DNA of 64,000 nucleotides. It comes from Pandoraea sp. Its GTDB lineage: Bacteria; Pseudomonadota; Gammaproteobacteria; Burkholderiales; Burkholderiaceae. The stretch's first letter is position 1; every line of letters starts with the position of its first letter. The notes beneath the pieces were generated by a model. It worked only from the letters and a program-made list of their open reading frames with translations, was not told the DNA's origin and searched no databases. A program made the position numbers and the translations under genes. The stretch covers positions 81,942 through 145,941 of the forward strand of contig NZ_SCSK01000003.1 in NCBI RefSeq assembly GCF_004297875.1, written 5' to 3'. Below, piece after piece: positions 48,743 through 58,457 of this stretch.

Positions 48743-49621
48743 TCAGGGTTTCGGCCCCGTGGCCACCGGGCGCGATCGGTTGGCGCACCATTCGCTCCAC
48801 GAGCCGGGATAGACGCTTGCGCCATGCAGCCCGGCAACTTCCATCGCCAGTGCGTTGTGGCAGGCGGTGACGCCTGATCCACATTGCAGGATGACGCGTT
48901 CGGGCAGGGTGTCGTTCAGCACCAGAGCAAATTCCGCGCGCAGCGTCGCAGCCGATTTGAAACGGCCATCGGTACCGAGGTTATCCTTGAAGAACCGATT
49001 GAGCGCACCGGGTATATGGCCACCGACAGGATCGAGCGTTTCATTCTCACCGCGATAGCGGTCCGGTGCACGGGCATCGACAACCAGTCTTTCATGCGTG
49101 GCGAGGTTGCGTTCGACGGCCTCGACGTCCGCCGTGGTCGCGAGCGGATCGCCAGGAGTGAAATCCCCGGGCGGCGGTGGTTCCGGTGGGTCGGCTGAGA
49201 GCGGCAGCCCTGCGGCTTCCCACGCTTGCAGGCCGCCGTCGAGCACGGCGACCGATTCATGGCCCAGCCAGCGCAGTAGCCACCAAAGACGTGCCGCATA
49301 TGCGCCGCCCTGAGCATCGTAGGCGACGACCTGCTGGCCTCGCGAGACGCCGCAATCGGCCAGATGACGGACCAACGTGTCGCGGTCCGGCAATGGATGT
49401 CTTCCATTCTTGCCGGTCACCTTGCCGGACATGTCGCGCTCGAGGTGCATGTAGAAGGCGCCGAAGATATGACCGTCGACATAGGCTGCTTCGCCTGCCG
49501 CCGGATTGGCCAGATCGAAACGGCAATCGAACACGGTGAGCGTTGGGCCGGCATCGGCCGCGTTGATCAGTGCGTCGAGATTTTGCGCGCTGATGAGCGT
49601 GGTGAAATGTGTATGGACCAT
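48743..49621 (-). CDS. sseA: Tandem-rhodanese sulfurtransferase
   Basis: The 292-residue protein contains two rhodanese domains. The first (about 1-150) is the inactive one (VVAYDAQGGAYAARLWWLL); the second (about 165-292) has the active-site loop CGSGVTAC with Cys247. The loop favours thiosulfate or 3-mercaptopyruvate as sulfur donor; CGSGVTA is the form common in 3-mercaptopyruvate sulfurtransferases, hence the symbol, with some doubt. The ATG at 49621 has CCGGAGAC six bases upstream; a long upstream in-frame stretch has no such signal and is rejected. Confidence 0.87.
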   Translation of the reverse strand: MVHTHFTTLISAQNLDALINAADAGPTLTVFDCRFDLANPAAGEAAYVDGHIFGAFYMHLERDMSGKVTGKNGRHPLPDRDTLVRHLADCGVSRGQQVVAYDAQGGAYAARLWWLLRWLGHESVAVLDGGLQAWEAAGLPLSADPPEPPPPGDFTPGDPLATTADVEAVERNLATHERLVVDARAPDRYRGENETLDPVGGHIPGALNRFFKDNLGTDGRFKSAATLRAEFALVLNDTLPERVILQCGSGVTACHNALAMEVAGLHGASVYPGSWSEWCANRSRPVATGPKP

Positions 49622-49833
49622 GATGTCTCCGGGAGCGCATGACCAAACGGCCGGCGCCGATTGGCGCGACCCGGTCATGCCGTTCAATGGCGTGACTGCT
49701 GCATCGGCCGGTCGAGCACTGCGCATCGATTGCCTGCAGCCACCCCGCTTCCTAGTGTAGCGAAGATTCCGCCCGATATTGTGAAAAGGCATTCGTGGGA
49801 TGGGCTGACCGACCGGCGGCGGCGACGCGAACG

Positions 49834-49865
49834 GCAAAAGCAAAACGGCGGACCGAAGTCCGCCG
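49834..49865 (-). terminator. Intrinsic terminator of the Rieske oxygenase gene
   Basis: On the minus strand an eight-base-pair stem CGGCGGAC/GTCCGCCG closes a TTCG tetraloop and is followed by TTTTGCTTTT. It lies about 30 bases after the stop of the Rieske gene. Confidence 0.9.
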
Positions 49866-49897
49866 CGTTCTGTGGGTTTGTACGTGAGATCGGGCGG

Positions 49898-51001
49898 CTA
49901 TAAATCGCCGAGCTGGCGGCGCAGAAATTCGTGAAAATGCTGCATGCCGTCTTCCATGGGGCTCTGGTAGGGGCCTGTCTCGGACACGCCGCGATCGAGC
50001 AGAATACGGCGACCGGCGTCCATGCGCTCGGCGATTTCGTCGTCTTCGCGCGCCGTCTCCATGTAGGCGGCGCGTTCTGCCTCGACGAACTCACGCTCGA
50101 ACAGTGTGATTTCCTCCGGATAGTAGAACTCGACGACATTCGTGGTTTTTTGCGGCCCGCGCGGAATGAGCCACGATACCACGAGGACGTGGGGATACCA
50201 TTCGATCATCAGGTTCGGATAGTAGACCATCCAGATCGCCCCGAAATCCGGAGCTTTGCCCTCGCGATAACGCAGCAGCATGTCGTGCCACTGGCGATAA
50301 ATCGGACTGCCGGGCTTGGTTAGCCCCTGATGCACGCCCACGGTTTGCACGCTGTACCAATCGCCAAACTCCCAGCGCAGGTCGTCGCACGATACAAAGC
50401 TGCCCAGACCGGGATGGAATGGCACGACGTGGTAATCCTCGAGATAGACCTCGATGAAGGTTTTCCAGTTGTAATTGCATTCGTGCATCTCGACGTGATC
50501 GAACATATAGTCCGTGAAGTCGAGGTGGTGTGCAACGCCCAGCCTGGCCAGATCGGATTGCACGTTCCGGCCTTCGGCCTCGAACAGCAATCCGTTCCAG
50601 CGCTGTAACGGGAATTTGTTGAGGTTAAGGCAGGGGTTTTCCGGGAAATGCGGAGCCCCCAGCAGCTCACCCCGGGTATCGTACGTCCAGCGATGCAGCG
50701 GGCAAACGATGTTACGGGCGGTGCCCCGGCCGTTAAGCATCAGCGCCTGGCGATGGCGGCATACGTTGGAGAGCAGCTCGATCCCCCGATCGTTACGCAC
50801 GAGCAAACGCCCTTCCTGTTCTGCGGGAAGAGCGAAGTAATTGCCGGTTTCCGGCACCATCAATTCGTGTCCGACGTAACGCGGACCGCGTTTAAACAAC
50901 ATTTCGACCTCGCGCGCCAGAAGCGCTTCGTCGAAATAGCTATATACCGGTAACTGACTGTGCGCGGGCTTGAATTGCAACGCGCTGCTCAGATTGGACA
51001 T
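49898..51001 (-). CDS. Rieske-type ring-hydroxylating oxygenase alpha subunit
   Basis: The 367-residue protein has the Rieske [2Fe-2S] motif CRH and CPLH (Cys81, His83, Cys100, His103) and the mononuclear iron site NWKTFIEVYLEDYHVVPFH with His191 and His196. It resembles stand-alone alpha subunits that work with a separate reductase; no beta subunit or reductase gene is adjacent. The substrate is unknown. The ATG at 51001 is preceded by GGGAGTGGGA. Its position next to xseB-ispA-dxs is a Burkholderiales neighbourhood, which argues for a conserved and not accessory role. Confidence 0.9.
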   Translation of the reverse strand: MSNLSSALQFKPAHSQLPVYSYFDEALLAREVEMLFKRGPRYVGHELMVPETGNYFALPAEQEGRLLVRNDRGIELLSNVCRHRQALMLNGRGTARNIVCPLHRWTYDTRGELLGAPHFPENPCLNLNKFPLQRWNGLLFEAEGRNVQSDLARLGVAHHLDFTDYMFDHVEMHECNYNWKTFIEVYLEDYHVVPFHPGLGSFVSCDDLRWEFGDWYSVQTVGVHQGLTKPGSPIYRQWHDMLLRYREGKAPDFGAIWMVYYPNLMIEWYPHVLVVSWLIPRGPQKTTNVVEFYYPEEITLFEREFVEAERAAYMETAREDDEIAERMDAGRRILLDRGVSETGPYQSPMEDGMQHFHEFLRRQLGDL

Positions 51002-51667
51002 TCCCACTCCCGTCGAAAGCTTGAAAGCAGTGAACAACCCAACCATCGAAGAATCGATTTAGGGAAACCCGTAATTATACCGGCAGATATACGGAAAATC
51101 GTGCATTGATACGGAAATTCGTCGGTTTCTGCTGCGTTTTGCCGCCGGCCCCCAGTCCTGGCGTCGCTTGCGCGCCACGACTGAAGGGCCGGTCGCCGCA
51201 AATGTGGGCGGGCTTTGCGTTGCGGTGCGCGACTCAGATCGCACATTGCCGCGCCTGACGACAGTTCGGTTGCGAGAAATCCGGCTGCCGGGGCGTCGAT
51301 CGAGTGGAAACCCGCGTTTGTCGTGAGAAAAAAGGCGGAAAATCGTGGTCTTCGGCTACAGAGTCTCGCGAGCGTTCAGCTCTGGCGCGGCTGGCGCGCC
51401 GAGGCACAGATGCCGGCGCCTGGTATTACATATATTGAAGATGTTCTCTTCTAATGTGTTGAGCAGCGCCGCCGTGGTACCCCGGCGACGATGGTCCAAC
51501 CCGCTGACGCTTGCCGGTAAAGCGATGCGTGGCAGGCGCAAACGCCCTGGTTCGGTAAAACCGTGCTGGTGATCGGTCTTTGCGGATTGAGTGACATATG
51601 TCAAACTGGTCTGCGGTTGCCGCCGCTTTGCCGTAAAATGGAATATTCGATCCGAATTTTTAGATCC
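51002..51667. other. Long divergent intergenic region
   Basis: This 666-base gap separates the Rieske gene from xseB. Open frames here (such as 51215-51454 plus and 51356-51751 minus) have no ribosome sites, no family likeness and unusual composition, so I do not call genes. It contains the direct repeat at 51089-51122, a 12-base palindrome TGACATATGTCA at 51592-51603, and TAAAAT at 51634-51639, a possible xseB -10. Confidence 0.55.
51089..51122. repeat. Direct repeat upstream of the Rieske gene
   Basis: ATACGGAAAATCGT (51089-51102) and ATACGGAAATTCGT (51109-51122) match at 13 of 14 positions with a 20-base period, i.e. about two helical turns. They lie 88-121 bases upstream of the Rieske start and could be a regulator site. 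Confidence 0.5.
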
Positions 51668-51928
51668 ATGGCGAAGACCGTGACATCGACGGAAGCACAG
51701 CCGTCCGAGGCTCCCCCCAGTTATGAGGCGGCTCTGGCCGAGCTCGAGCAACTGGTGGGGCGCATGGAAAGCGGCGAGTTGGGGCTGGAGGCCTCCCTGA
51801 CGGCGTATCGGCGCGGCGCGGAACTGGTGAAATACTGTCAGGGAATGCTGGCACGCGTCGAGCAGCAGGTGAAAGTCCTCGAAAACGATACTCTCGAACC
51901 GCTCGATACCGCGCCGGCGGATGAATAG
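51668..51928 (+). CDS. xseB: Exodeoxyribonuclease VII small subunit
   Basis: The 86-residue protein has the full XseB domain: YEAALAELEQLVGRMESGELGLEASLTAYRRGAELVKYCQGMLARVEQQV (about 18-68), two helices that pack against XseA. XseA is not encoded nearby, as usual. The ATG at 51668 fits the family N terminus. Its stop is nine bases before ispA, giving the classic xseB-ispA-dxs operon. Confidence 0.95.
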   Translation: MAKTVTSTEAQPSEAPPSYEAALAELEQLVGRMESGELGLEASLTAYRRGAELVKYCQGMLARVEQQVKVLENDTLEPLDTAPADE

Positions 51929-51937
51929 AACAGATCA

Positions 51938-52837
51938 ATGACGTCAACAGATGATTTTTCCGCCTGGACCAAGGCGGTCCAGGCGCGTACCGAAGCCGCG
52001 CTCGATCGGTGGTTGCCCTCGGCAGGAATGCACCCCACTCGCCTGCACGAAGCGATGCGCTATGCCGTGCTGGGCGGCGGCAAGCGTGTCAGGCCGCTGC
52101 TCTGCCATGCGGCCGGCGAGCTGATGCAGGCGTTGCCTGAAGTGCTCGATCGCGCGGCTTGCTCACTCGAGATGGTGCACGCGTATTCGCTGGTGCACGA
52201 TGATTTGCCCTGCATGGACGACGATGCGTTACGCCGCGGCAAGCCCACAGTGCATGTGCAGTATGACGAGGCGACCGCATTGCTGGTGGGCGACGCATTG
52301 CTGACCCAGGCGTTCATCCTGCTGAGCGAGCCGGTGCCGGCATTGGCCGCGGGGCAGACTGCCGCGCTGGTTCACGAGCTGGCGTTGGCGAGCGGTTCGC
52401 TGGGTATGGCCGGCGGCCAGGCAATCGATCTGGAGAGCGTTGGAAAGCGGCTCACGCGAGATCAGCTCGAGATGATGCATCGGATGAAGACCGGCGCGCT
52501 GCTGCGCGCCTCGGTGCGTATGGGCGCGGGCTGCGGCCGCGCGCTGGTCGACGACGAGGCGGTGGCGCTCGACGCCTACGCCAGCGCCATCGGCCTGGCC
52601 TTTCAGGTGGTCGACGACATCCTCGACGCAACCACCGATTCAGCCACGCTGGGCAAGACCGCGGGCAAAGATGCGGCCAACGACAAGCCGACTTATGTGT
52701 CGCTGTTGGGGCTGGCCGATGCCAGGGTGCTCGCCGAAGATTTGCGGCGTGATGCTCATGCCGCAATACGCGGATTCGGTTCCGCGGCGGCCCGCCTGCG
52801 GTCGCTGGCTGACCTGGTGGTTGATCGGATCAACTGA
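51938..52837 (+). CDS. ispA: Farnesyl diphosphate synthase
   Basis: IspA joins IPP and DMAPP units to make C15 farnesyl diphosphate for quinones and undecaprenyl phosphate. The 299-residue protein has the first Asp-rich motif DDLPCMDDD (88-96), the upstream GGGKRVRPLL, and the second Asp motif in FQVVDDILD. An extra two residues inside the first motif (DDxxxxD) are typical of bacterial short-chain enzymes. It lies between xseB and dxs. Confidence 0.96.
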   Translation: MTSTDDFSAWTKAVQARTEAALDRWLPSAGMHPTRLHEAMRYAVLGGGKRVRPLLCHAAGELMQALPEVLDRAACSLEMVHAYSLVHDDLPCMDDDALRRGKPTVHVQYDEATALLVGDALLTQAFILLSEPVPALAAGQTAALVHELALASGSLGMAGGQAIDLESVGKRLTRDQLEMMHRMKTGALLRASVRMGAGCGRALVDDEAVALDAYASAIGLAFQVVDDILDATTDSATLGKTAGKDAANDKPTYVSLLGLADARVLAEDLRRDAHAAIRGFGSAAARLRSLADLVVDRIN

Positions 52838-52891
52838 TCATGCCCGACAGAATCGGCGAGGTGTTGGCAACCCGCTCAATATGGAACGACG

Positions 52892-54805
52892 ATGTACGAA
52901 CTACTGAAAACCATTGATGATCCGGTAGCGCTGCGCCAGCTCGAGCGCCGCCAACTCGCTCCCCTGGCCGAGGAGTTGCGCGCTTTCGTGCTGGAGAGCG
53001 TGTCGCGCACGGGCGGGCACCTGTCGTCCAATCTTGGCACGGTGGAGTTGACGATCGCCTTGCATTATGTGTTCAACACGCCGGAAGACCGCATCGTTTG
53101 GGACGTTGGGCATCAGAGCTACCCGCACAAGATTCTGACCGGACGCCGCGAGGGCATGAAAACGCTGCGCCAGCTCGACGGCATCTCGGGATTTCCGCGC
53201 CGCAGCGAGTCGGTCTACGACACGTTCGGCACCGCGCACTCCAGCACGTCGATTTCGGCGGCACTCGGTATGGCGCTCGGCTCCAAGGCTCAGGGCAAGT
53301 CGAATTTCAGCATCGCGGTGATCGGTGACGGTGCAATGACCGCCGGTATGGTGTTCGAGGCCATGAACAATGCCGGCGTCTACGACGATTTGCCGTTGAT
53401 CGTGATCCTGAACGATAACGATATGTCGATTTCTCCGCCGGTCGGGGCACTCAACCGCTATCTGGCGCGGCTGATGTCCGGCCAGTTCTACGCCGCGGCA
53501 AAAAAGGGCGTGGAGCGGGTCTTGAGCGTGGCGCCGCCGGTACTCGAATTGGCGCGCAAACTCGAGGAGCACGCCAAGGGATTGATGGTGCCGGCCACCC
53601 TGTTCGAGGAATTCGGCTTCAATTACATCGGTCCGATCGACGGACACGATCTGGATTCGCTGATTCCAACGCTGCAAAACATCAAACACCTGAAAGGCCC
53701 GCAATTCCTGCACGTCGTGACGCGCAAGGGGTACGGTTACAAGCTGGCCGAGGCCGATCCGGTGTTGTACCACGGCCCGGGTAAATTCAATCCGGCCGAA
53801 GGCATCAAGCCTTCGACCGGCGGCAAGAAGACCTATACGCAGGTGTTCGGCGACTGGCTGTGCGACATGGCTGCCAAGGATGAGCGTCTGATGGGCATCA
53901 CGCCGGCAATGCGTGAAGGCTCGGGCATGGTTGAGTTCGAACGGCGTTTTCCGGATCGCTATTTCGACGTCGGCATCGCCGAGCAACATGCGGTTACTTT
54001 TGCCGGTGGCTTGGCGACGGAGGGCATGAAGCCCGTTGTCGCGATTTACTCGACCTTCCTGCAGCGCGCATACGATCAGTTGATTCACGATATCGCATTG
54101 CAAAATTTACCGGTTGTTTTCGCGCTTGATCGCGCTGGCCTGGTTGGCGCGGACGGTGCCACGCATGCGGGCGCCTACGATATCGCGTATCTGCGCTGCA
54201 TCCCGAACATGGTCGTGATGACTCCGTCCGACGAAAACGAATGCCGGCAGATGTTGTACACCGCTTTCCTGCAGGACGGACCCGCGGCCGTGCGCTATCC
54301 GCGTGGAGCTGGGATCGGAGTGGCCGTCGCCCAGGAAATGACTGCCGTGCCGCTCGGCAAGGGAGAAGTTCGCCGCACCTCGTCGGCGCCCAAGGGACGG
54401 CGAGTGGCGATCATGGCGTTCGGCAGCATGCTGGCGCCGGCGCTGGCGGCTGCCGAGGCGCTCGACGCGACAGTGGCGAATATGCGCTTTGTGAAACCCA
54501 TCGACGCCGAACTGGTGCGGCGTCTGGCCGACGAGCACGACTATCTGGTCACGGTCGAAGAGGGGTGCGTCATGGGCGGGGCTGGGTCGGCCTGCGCGGA
54601 ATCCCTGCTTGAGGATGGGGTTAATCGTCCCATACTACAATTGGGCCTGCCTGATAAGTTCATCGATCACGGGGATCCGGCGCAATTGCTCGCCATGTGC
54701 GGGCTGAACGCCGCCGGTATCACCCAGTCAATCGTTGCGCGTTTCAAACTGACCGGCGTGAAGCCGCTTGAAAAGACGGACGGCGTGACCAAGTTGGTGG
54801 CTTGA
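52892..54805 (+). CDS. dxs: 1-deoxy-D-xylulose-5-phosphate synthase
   Basis: DXS is the thiamine-dependent first enzyme of the MEP isoprenoid pathway, joining pyruvate and glyceraldehyde-3-phosphate. The 637-residue protein shows [16 protein letters not shown], the thiamine diphosphate motif GDGAMTAGM with following [14 protein letters not shown], and the central domain [13 protein letters not shown] and [13 protein letters not shown]. Length is standard. It follows ispA after 54 bases. Confidence 0.97.
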   Translation: MYELLKTIDDPVALRQLERRQLAPLAEELRAFVLESVSRTGGHLSSNLGTVELTIALHYVFNTPEDRIVWDVGHQSYPHKILTGRREGMKTLRQLDGISGFPRRSESVYDTFGTAHSSTSISAALGMALGSKAQGKSNFSIAVIGDGAMTAGMVFEAMNNAGVYDDLPLIVILNDNDMSISPPVGALNRYLARLMSGQFYAAAKKGVERVLSVAPPVLELARKLEEHAKGLMVPATLFEEFGFNYIGPIDGHDLDSLIPTLQNIKHLKGPQFLHVVTRKGYGYKLAEADPVLYHGPGKFNPAEGIKPSTGGKKTYTQVFGDWLCDMAAKDERLMGITPAMREGSGMVEFERRFPDRYFDVGIAEQHAVTFAGGLATEGMKPVVAIYSTFLQRAYDQLIHDIALQNLPVVFALDRAGLVGADGATHAGAYDIAYLRCIPNMVVMTPSDENECRQMLYTAFLQDGPAAVRYPRGAGIGVAVAQEMTAVPLGKGEVRRTSSAPKGRRVAIMAFGSMLAPALAAAEALDATVANMRFVKPIDAELVRRLADEHDYLVTVEEGCVMGGAGSACAESLLEDGVNRPILQLGLPDKFIDHGDPAQLLAMCGLNAAGITQSIVARFKLTGVKPLEKTDGVTKLVA

Positions 54806-54925
54806 CGAGTCTGTCGCCGACTGAGCCGAGGCTCGTATTGTCGCCATTGCTTGTTTAAGCCAGAAGGTTTTTAGCCCGCGGCATTTGTCTGGCAAGGCAA
54901 TCCGTGTGCTAAAGGAAAAATACAG

Positions 54926-55735
54926 ATGAATCAGATGAACCCCGCTTTCGTGATGCCCGACGTGCAAAGCAGCGTCGATACGCGCCAGATCCCGATCCAA
55001 CGAGTCGGCGTGCGCGCGGTGCGTCATCCGCTTACGCTCAGAACGCCGGACGGTCAGGCGCAAACGACCGTCGGCGTGTTCAATATGGACGTTCATCTGC
55101 CGGCCGAGCAAAAAGGTACACATATGTCGCGCTTCGTGGCGTTGCTCGAGGAGCGCAAAACACCGCTCGACCTCGCCGGTTTCCGCAGCATGCTGGCTGG
55201 CATGCTGGAGAAACTGGAAGCGACGGCAGGGCGTATCGAAGTCATTTTTCCGTATTTCATCACCAAGACGGCGCCGATTTCCGGCGTGCAAAGCCTGATG
55301 GATTACGAGGTGGCGCTGGTCGGCGAATTGCGTGACGGGGTTGCACGCTGCTGGCTGAAAGTGCTGGTGCCGGTCACCAGTCTGTGCCCGTGCTCGAAGA
55401 AGATTTCCGACTACGGCGCGCACAATCAGCGCTCGCATGTGACGATTACCGCCGAACTGGCGGGTGACATCAGCGTCGAGGAAATCGTGCGCATGGCCGA
55501 GGAAGAAGCATCGTGCGAATTGTGGGGATTGCTCAAACGTCCGGACGAGAAGTTTGTCACCGAACGCGCTTACGATAATCCGAAGTTTGTCGAGGATCTG
55601 GTGCGCGACGTGGCGCGCCGCCTGAACGACGAGCCGCGCATCGTGGCGTACGTGCTTGAAGCCGAGAACTTCGAGTCGATCCACAACCATAGCGCCTATG
55701 CAGTCATCGAGCGGGACAAGCGTATTGACGCATGA
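54926..55735 (+). CDS. folE2: GTP cyclohydrolase FolE2 (type IB)
   Basis: FolE2 converts GTP to dihydroneopterin triphosphate for folate and is metal-flexible, unlike zinc-bound FolE. The 269-residue protein has [43 protein letters not shown] with the metal Cys in the CPCSK segment, and a closing [25 protein letters not shown] precedes the ATG at 54926; an ATG three codons downstream is possible. In the 120-base gap after dxs I see a weak hairpin but no known riboswitch. Confidence 0.95.
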   Translation: MNQMNPAFVMPDVQSSVDTRQIPIQRVGVRAVRHPLTLRTPDGQAQTTVGVFNMDVHLPAEQKGTHMSRFVALLEERKTPLDLAGFRSMLAGMLEKLEATAGRIEVIFPYFITKTAPISGVQSLMDYEVALVGELRDGVARCWLKVLVPVTSLCPCSKKISDYGAHNQRSHVTITAELAGDISVEEIVRMAEEEASCELWGLLKRPDEKFVTERAYDNPKFVEDLVRDVARRLNDEPRIVAYVLEAENFESIHNHSAYAVIERDKRIDA

Positions 55736-55766
55736 TCCTGTTGACCGGCAGGGTCGCCATCACATG

Positions 55767-55797
55767 AAAAACCGCCTCGTCGAGAGGCGGTTTTTTT
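55767..55797. terminator. Two-way terminator between folE2 and tsaD
   Basis: A stem of AAAAACCGCCTC with GAGGCGGTTTTT around the loop GTCGA, with extra T residues on the plus strand and an A run giving T on the minus strand. It lies between converging genes. Confidence 0.92.
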
Positions 55798-55833
55798 GTG
55801 GGCGCAAGACGGTTTGGCGTGAGGCCGACAGCC

Positions 55834-56862
55834 TCACGTCAGCATGACGTCGGCCAGATCCCAGCGAGGGCGCACGGTGTACTCGTAGCGCGTGTCGGCG
55901 GTTTGGGGCCAGTGTTTGAGCCGCATGGCACCGGCAAAGGCAATCATCGCACCATTGTCGGTGCAAAACGCCAGTTCGGGATAATGCACGCGATAGCCTC
56001 GTTGTCGGGCAGCGCTGTTCAGCGCCTCGCGCAGCTGGCTATTGGCGCCCACGCCGCCGGCCACGACCAGCGTCTTCAAGTGCGTTTGCTTCAGGGCCGC
56101 CAGCGACTTCGCCACCAGCACCTCGACGATGGCGTCGACAAACGCGCGCGCCAGATCGGCCTTGTATTGATCACAAATATTGGTGCCGGCGTTGCGCACC
56201 TGGGTCAGTACGGCAGTCTTCAGACCGCTGAAGCTGAAGTCGAGGTTGCCCGAGTGCAGCATGGGGCGGGGCAGTTTGTATTGCCCTGGGATGCCGAATT
56301 CCGCCATGCGCGAGATGGCCGGCCCGCCGGGATAGCTCAGTCCCAGCAGTTTGGCGGTTTTGTCGAACGCCTCGCCTGCAGCGTCGTCGAGCGTCTCGCC
56401 GAGAATCCTGTAATGGGCGAAGCCGTCGACTTCCATCAACTGGGTATGGCCGCCCGAGACCAGCAGCGCGACAAATGGAAAAGCCGGTGGGTCGGCCGAC
56501 AGCAGCGGCGAGAGCAAGTGGCCCTCCAGGTGATGGACGGGAACCACGGGGATATCCAGTGCAAAAGCCAGCGCATTGGCCAGGCTGGCGCCAACGAGCA
56601 AGGCGCCAGCCAGGCCGGGGCCTTGTGTATAAGCGATGGCGTCGATGTCCTGGCGCGTCTTGGCTGCCTCCAGTAATACCTGATCGAGTAGCGGCAAGGC
56701 GCGGCGGATGTGGTCGCGCGAGGCGAGTTCCGGCACAACGCCGCCATATTCCTGGTGCATGGCAATCTGTGAGTGCAGGGCGTGGGAGAGCAGCCCCGCC
56801 TCAGTGTCGTACAAGGCAAGCCCGGTCTCGTCGCAGGAACTCTCGATACCCAACACCAGCAT
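55834..56862 (-). CDS. tsaD: tRNA N6-threonylcarbamoyladenosine transferase TsaD
   Basis: TsaD transfers threonylcarbamoyl to A37 of tRNAs that read ANN codons. The 342-residue protein starts [19 protein letters not shown], has the metal-binding HHLEGH region, [10 protein letters not shown], and the C-terminal [13 protein letters not shown] and [10 protein letters not shown], all typical of the ASKHA-fold Kae1/TsaD family. The ATG at 56862 is the family start; the upstream TTG in frame is unlikely. It is divergent to the HI0933-type flavoprotein gene. Confidence 0.97.
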   Translation of the reverse strand: MLVLGIESSCDETGLALYDTEAGLLSHALHSQIAMHQEYGGVVPELASRDHIRRALPLLDQVLLEAAKTRQDIDAIAYTQGPGLAGALLVGASLANALAFALDIPVVPVHHLEGHLLSPLLSADPPAFPFVALLVSGGHTQLMEVDGFAHYRILGETLDDAAGEAFDKTAKLLGLSYPGGPAISRMAEFGIPGQYKLPRPMLHSGNLDFSFSGLKTAVLTQVRNAGTNICDQYKADLARAFVDAIVEVLVAKSLAALKQTHLKTLVVAGGVGANSQLREALNSAARQRGYRVHYPELAFCTDNGAMIAFAGAMRLKHWPQTADTRYEYTVRPRWDLADVMLT

Positions 56863-56944
56863 AGCTACGGCCAATCAGAAGAGGAAGGTCAGTGGATCAG
56901 TCGTTCAGTATAGCAGCGCCGTCCTGGCCGCGCCCGCAGGTACA

Positions 56945-58162
56945 ATGCGCGCCATGGACAAGTTCGATGTAGCAGTGGTGGGGGCCGGAGCAGCCGGCAT
57001 GATGTGCGCGGCGAGGGTCGGGCAGGCAGGATTGCGCGTGGTCATCATCGACCATGCGGAGAAATTGGCCGAGAAAATCCGTATCTCTGGCGGCGGGCGC
57101 TGCAATTTCACTAACCTTCACGCCGGCCCGGCCAATTTCCTGTCGGAAAATCCACATTTTTGCCGCTCGGCACTGGCTCGATACACGCCCCAGGATTTCC
57201 TCGACCTCCTGCAGCGTCATCGGATCCGCTGGCACGAAAAGCACAAGGGGCAACTGTTCTGCGACGAATCGAGCGAGGATATCATCGCCATGTTGCGGCG
57301 CGAGTGCGACGCCGGACGTGTGCATTGGCGCATGCCCTGCCGCGTCAACGAGGTGGCGCGCAGTGGCGACACATTCCGGATTGCCGCTGACGGCGGCGAG
57401 TTGCTCGCCAGGCATCTGGTGGTGGCCACCGGCGGACTATCGATCCCCAAAATCGGAGCGACCGATTGGGGATACCGTCTTGCCAGGCAGTTCGGCCTGC
57501 CGGTGGTCGAGCCTCGCCCGGCGCTGGTGCCGCTGACGTTCGATGCCGCCACCTGGGAGCCGTTTGCCGAGCTGGCGGGCGTTTCGCTGGAAGTGCGGGT
57601 CGAGACCGGGGCCGCACGCTCGCGCGGCAGCTTTGTCGAAGACCTGTTATTTACCCATCGCGGTCTTTCCGGGCCCGCCATCCTGCAAATCTCGAGTTAC
57701 TGGCAACCGGGGGAGCTCATTGAGCTCGACCTGCTGCCGGCCGCTTCGGCCGAGTCGATGCTGCTCGAGAGCAAGGCCGCGTCGCGCAAGCACCTGTCGA
57801 ATCTCCTGGCGCAATGGCTGCCGGCGCGTCTGGCCGATGTCTGGATTCGTCACCAGAGGCTGCCTGCGCAATCGCGCATCAATGAGTTGCCGGATAAAGC
57901 GCTGCGACGCATGGCGGCAGCATTGAACCATTGGACGCTCAGGCCGTGCGGCTCTGAAGGGTGGCGCAAGGCAGAAGTCACGCGCGGCGGTGTCGACACA
58001 CGCGTGTTGTCGTCGGCATCGATGCAGGCCAATGCCGTGCGAGGCCTGTATTTCATTGGCGAAGTGGTCGATGTGACCGGTTGGCTGGGCGGCTACAATT
58101 TTCAGTGGGCCTGGGCCTCCGCGGTGGCTGCGGCAACCGCCATCGCTGCCGAAAACGGTTGA
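56945..58162 (+). CDS. HI0933/YhiN-family FAD-dependent protein
   Basis: The 405-residue protein begins with an FAD motif VAVVGAGAAGMMCAARVGQAG, followed by EKIRISGGGRCNFTN, VVATGGLSIPKIGATDWGYRLA, GLSGPAILQISSYW and the closing YFIGEVVDVTGWLGGYNFQWAWASA. These are hallmarks of the HI0933/YhiN family, flavoproteins of unproved function. Two starts are possible, ATG at 56945 or 56954; TACAAT at 56941-56946 also resembles a -10 element, so the shorter form may be right. Confidence 0.87.
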   Translation: MRAMDKFDVAVVGAGAAGMMCAARVGQAGLRVVIIDHAEKLAEKIRISGGGRCNFTNLHAGPANFLSENPHFCRSALARYTPQDFLDLLQRHRIRWHEKHKGQLFCDESSEDIIAMLRRECDAGRVHWRMPCRVNEVARSGDTFRIAADGGELLARHLVVATGGLSIPKIGATDWGYRLARQFGLPVVEPRPALVPLTFDAATWEPFAELAGVSLEVRVETGAARSRGSFVEDLLFTHRGLSGPAILQISSYWQPGELIELDLLPAASAESMLLESKAASRKHLSNLLAQWLPARLADVWIRHQRLPAQSRINELPDKALRRMAAALNHWTLRPCGSEGWRKAEVTRGGVDTRVLSSASMQANAVRGLYFIGEVVDVTGWLGGYNFQWAWASAVAAATAIAAENG

Positions 58163-58457
58163 AAATCAGCCGCTCGTCCGGGGCGAGCGTCGTTGCGGAA
58201 AACCCTATTTGCGTCTATATTTGCGCCATGAACTTTCGTTCGGCCCGGTCTGCGGCCAGTCCTTTCGCCTCGCATTTGCCAGCCAGCCCGCTACATCTGG
58301 CAGAGCCAGGTTGGCTATTGCGTTCGGCGCGCTGCTGAACACGCTGTTGCCGCTCTCGCACTTCGCCTCCGGCATAACCCAAGCACGAGTTTTTGTCTGG
58401 CCCTGGCTGGAAGCACCCTGAATCCAAAGCACCGACGATCCCCACAGGAGAATAAAC
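58163..58457 (+). other. Gap upstream of leuA
   Basis: This 295-base gap has no convincing gene. An ATG at 58228 opens a 36-codon frame containing eight Leu or Ile-like codons but no leucine run, so a classic leu leader peptide is not supported. A Shine-Dalgarno ACAGGAG lies about ten bases before the leuA start. Confidence 0.5.

Noticed and set aside
51356..51751. Open frame of 131 codons on the minus strand in the long gap before xseB
   Set aside because: No ribosome site or family likeness, and it runs into the xseB coding region on the other strand.
54859..54893. Possible riboswitch upstream of folE2 (GCCAGA/TCTGGC stem)
   Set aside because: Only six base pairs around a 23-base loop, no match to known folate or other riboswitch cores.
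58228..58338. Possible leu leader peptide before leuA
   Set aside because: The frame has scattered leucines but no run of Leu codons and no terminator/antiterminator pair that I can find.
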